Part shown: positions 63,316-64,000 of the stretch, in pieces
Layout of the letters: every line of letters starts with the position of its first letter
How positions within the stretch are numbered: position 1 is the stretch's first letter
NCBI GenBank assembly: GCA_965248855.1
Contig: CBDFKQ010000008.1
Location: 1-64,000, forward strand
Reading direction: 5' to 3'
DNA: 64,000 bases
Source of the DNA: CBDFKQ01 sp965248855
GTDB lineage: Bacteria > Bacteroidota > Bacteroidia > Cytophagales > 172606-1
Translations under genes and position numbers: made by a program
Notes under the pieces: generated by a model
The model's database searches: none
What the model was told of the DNA's origin: nothing
The model's input: the letters and a program-made list of their open reading frames with translations, nothing else

Positions 63316-64000
63316 TTATTTTTGATTTACTTCTTTTAGAAAATAAATATTTTTATTGCCCTTTATTTCATACCTATTATTTAAAACGGGGATACGGTTA
63401 AAAACCGGTTTCATCTTATCTTGCGGATCAATAATCACCTCCGGCATATCCCTTAAAAAGTTTTCATAAAGCGCTTCAACAGAAACAAAATTGTTCATGT
63501 CTCTTAAATGATATTCTGCTAAATAAGGATTGAAATAAGGTGTTGCCAATTCATTTTCCAGATAATCAGATATTTTCTCTCCCAACACTAAAATTTTTTT
63601 ATTTTTAATTTCCGGTTTTTTATTTTTTCTATTTACAATTAAATCGCTCACTTCAAGTGCTTTAAAATTAGGTGTGAGGTTGTAAAATGTAATAATATTC
63701 ATACCTAAAATTGCAGCAAGCATAATTATATTAGCCAACTCTGCCGCCCACCACTTTTTTTGTATGGAAACAAAAAAATGTGCTCCAAAAAATGAAACCG
63801 GAATAAGCAATACCATATTCTGATAAGGGTTTGCATATCTGCTGATGTGAACTGAAATAAGGCAGGTAACAGACAGAAAAAACATAAACTGAATTGATCT
63901 GATTTGATAATTTACCAAACGCTGATTGCGGATTACCGAACGGAACATTCCACCCAACATAAAAAAAATCAAAGGCAAGGATATTATAACAGGAGTTGAT
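63316..64000 (-). CDS. Integral membrane protein (partial, N-terminus beyond right edge)
   Basis: About 228 C-terminal residues are visible and the frame stays open to the right edge, so the start is missing. Three to four membrane helices (LPLIFFMLGGMF, IQFMFFLSVTCLISVHIS, MVLLIPVSFFGAHFFVS, ANIIMLAAILGMNIITF) are followed by a soluble C-terminal domain of about 120 residues (KKILVLGEKISDYLENELA, MPEVIIDPQDKM). It resembles the end of a polytopic GT39-like or hypothetical Bacteroidota membrane protein, but I cannot assign a family. Confidence 0.75.
   Translation of the reverse strand, partial: STPVIISLPLIFFMLGGMFRSVIRNQRLVNYQIRSIQFMFFLSVTCLISVHISRYANPYQNMVLLIPVSFFGAHFFVSIQKKWWAAELANIIMLAAILGMNIITFYNLTPNFKALEVSDLIVNRKNKKPEIKNKKILVLGEKISDYLENELATPYFNPYLAEYHLRDMNNFVSVEALYENFLRDMPEVIIDPQDKMKPVFNRIPVLNNRYEIKGNKNIYFLKEVNQK

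Noticed and set aside
1..64000. tRNA, rRNA, CRISPR array or insertion sequence
   Set aside because: I looked through the gaps for tRNA T-loop sequences, repeated spacers and transposase-like frames and found none.

Overview
The window looks like a chromosomal segment of an AT-rich member of the Bacteroidota, most likely Chitinophagaceae or a close relative. The evidence is a type IX secretion (T9SS) sorting domain on a secreted glycosidase, many signal peptides and lipoprotein signals of Bacteroidota type, promoters of the form TTG-N19/20-TANNTTTG in front of recA, rpsU and others, and gene families typical of the phylum (DUF6443 RHS proteins, DUF4286, CruF, a CxxxY-type CcmE). I saw no rRNA or tRNA gene, no CRISPR array and no transposase.

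Left part (1-11.6 kb, minus strand): an apparent operon runs leucine-rich-repeat protein, SpvB/TcaC-like YD protein, 2022-residue RHS protein, then a small exported protein cut by the window edge. The RHS protein ends in a JAB/MPN-like metallopeptidase module, and the last gene overlaps its stop codon. This is the layout of a polymorphic toxin with a candidate immunity gene.

12-20 kb: housekeeping and pigment genes. These are a YpdA-type reductase, a carotenoid hydratase (CruF) with a carotenoid-type glycosyltransferase, DUF4286, an acetyltransferase, a TerB-like protein, a geranylgeranyl-reductase-like flavoprotein, RibD, and a Fic AMP-transferase with a class II inhibitory motif. Two strong tandem palindromes lie between fic and ribD.

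20-29 kb: a beta-propeller lipoprotein is flanked by direct ~300-bp non-coding repeats. It is followed by hypothetical secreted proteins, a GH29-like enzyme and a PQQ-dehydrogenase/cytochrome c/CBM fusion.

29-34 kb: a small accessory region. A PIN nuclease and a 259-aa partner sit between a decayed comF fragment and intact comF. Next come an ASCH-domain protein and a PIN-GNAT-PUA/EVE-like fusion, a candidate undescribed RNA-targeting or nucleotide-sensing module.

34-42 kb: a GH38-like T9SS cargo enzyme is bracketed by two paralogous coiled-coil genes that share a promoter and palindrome. A second large secreted putative carbohydrate-active protein follows.

42-53.5 kb: core genes purB, a giant secreted protein of unknown function, prmA, tpiA, a cysteine desulfurase, recA and rpsU (with terminator).

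53.5-59 kb: a minus-strand surface-glycan cluster (acyltransferase, GT4, methyltransferase, two GT2) next to a gene remnant.

59-64 kb: a System I cytochrome c maturation operon, ccmC-ccmD-ccmE-ccmF, in which CcmE carries Cys instead of His at the haem-binding position. The window closes with a membrane protein truncated by the right edge.
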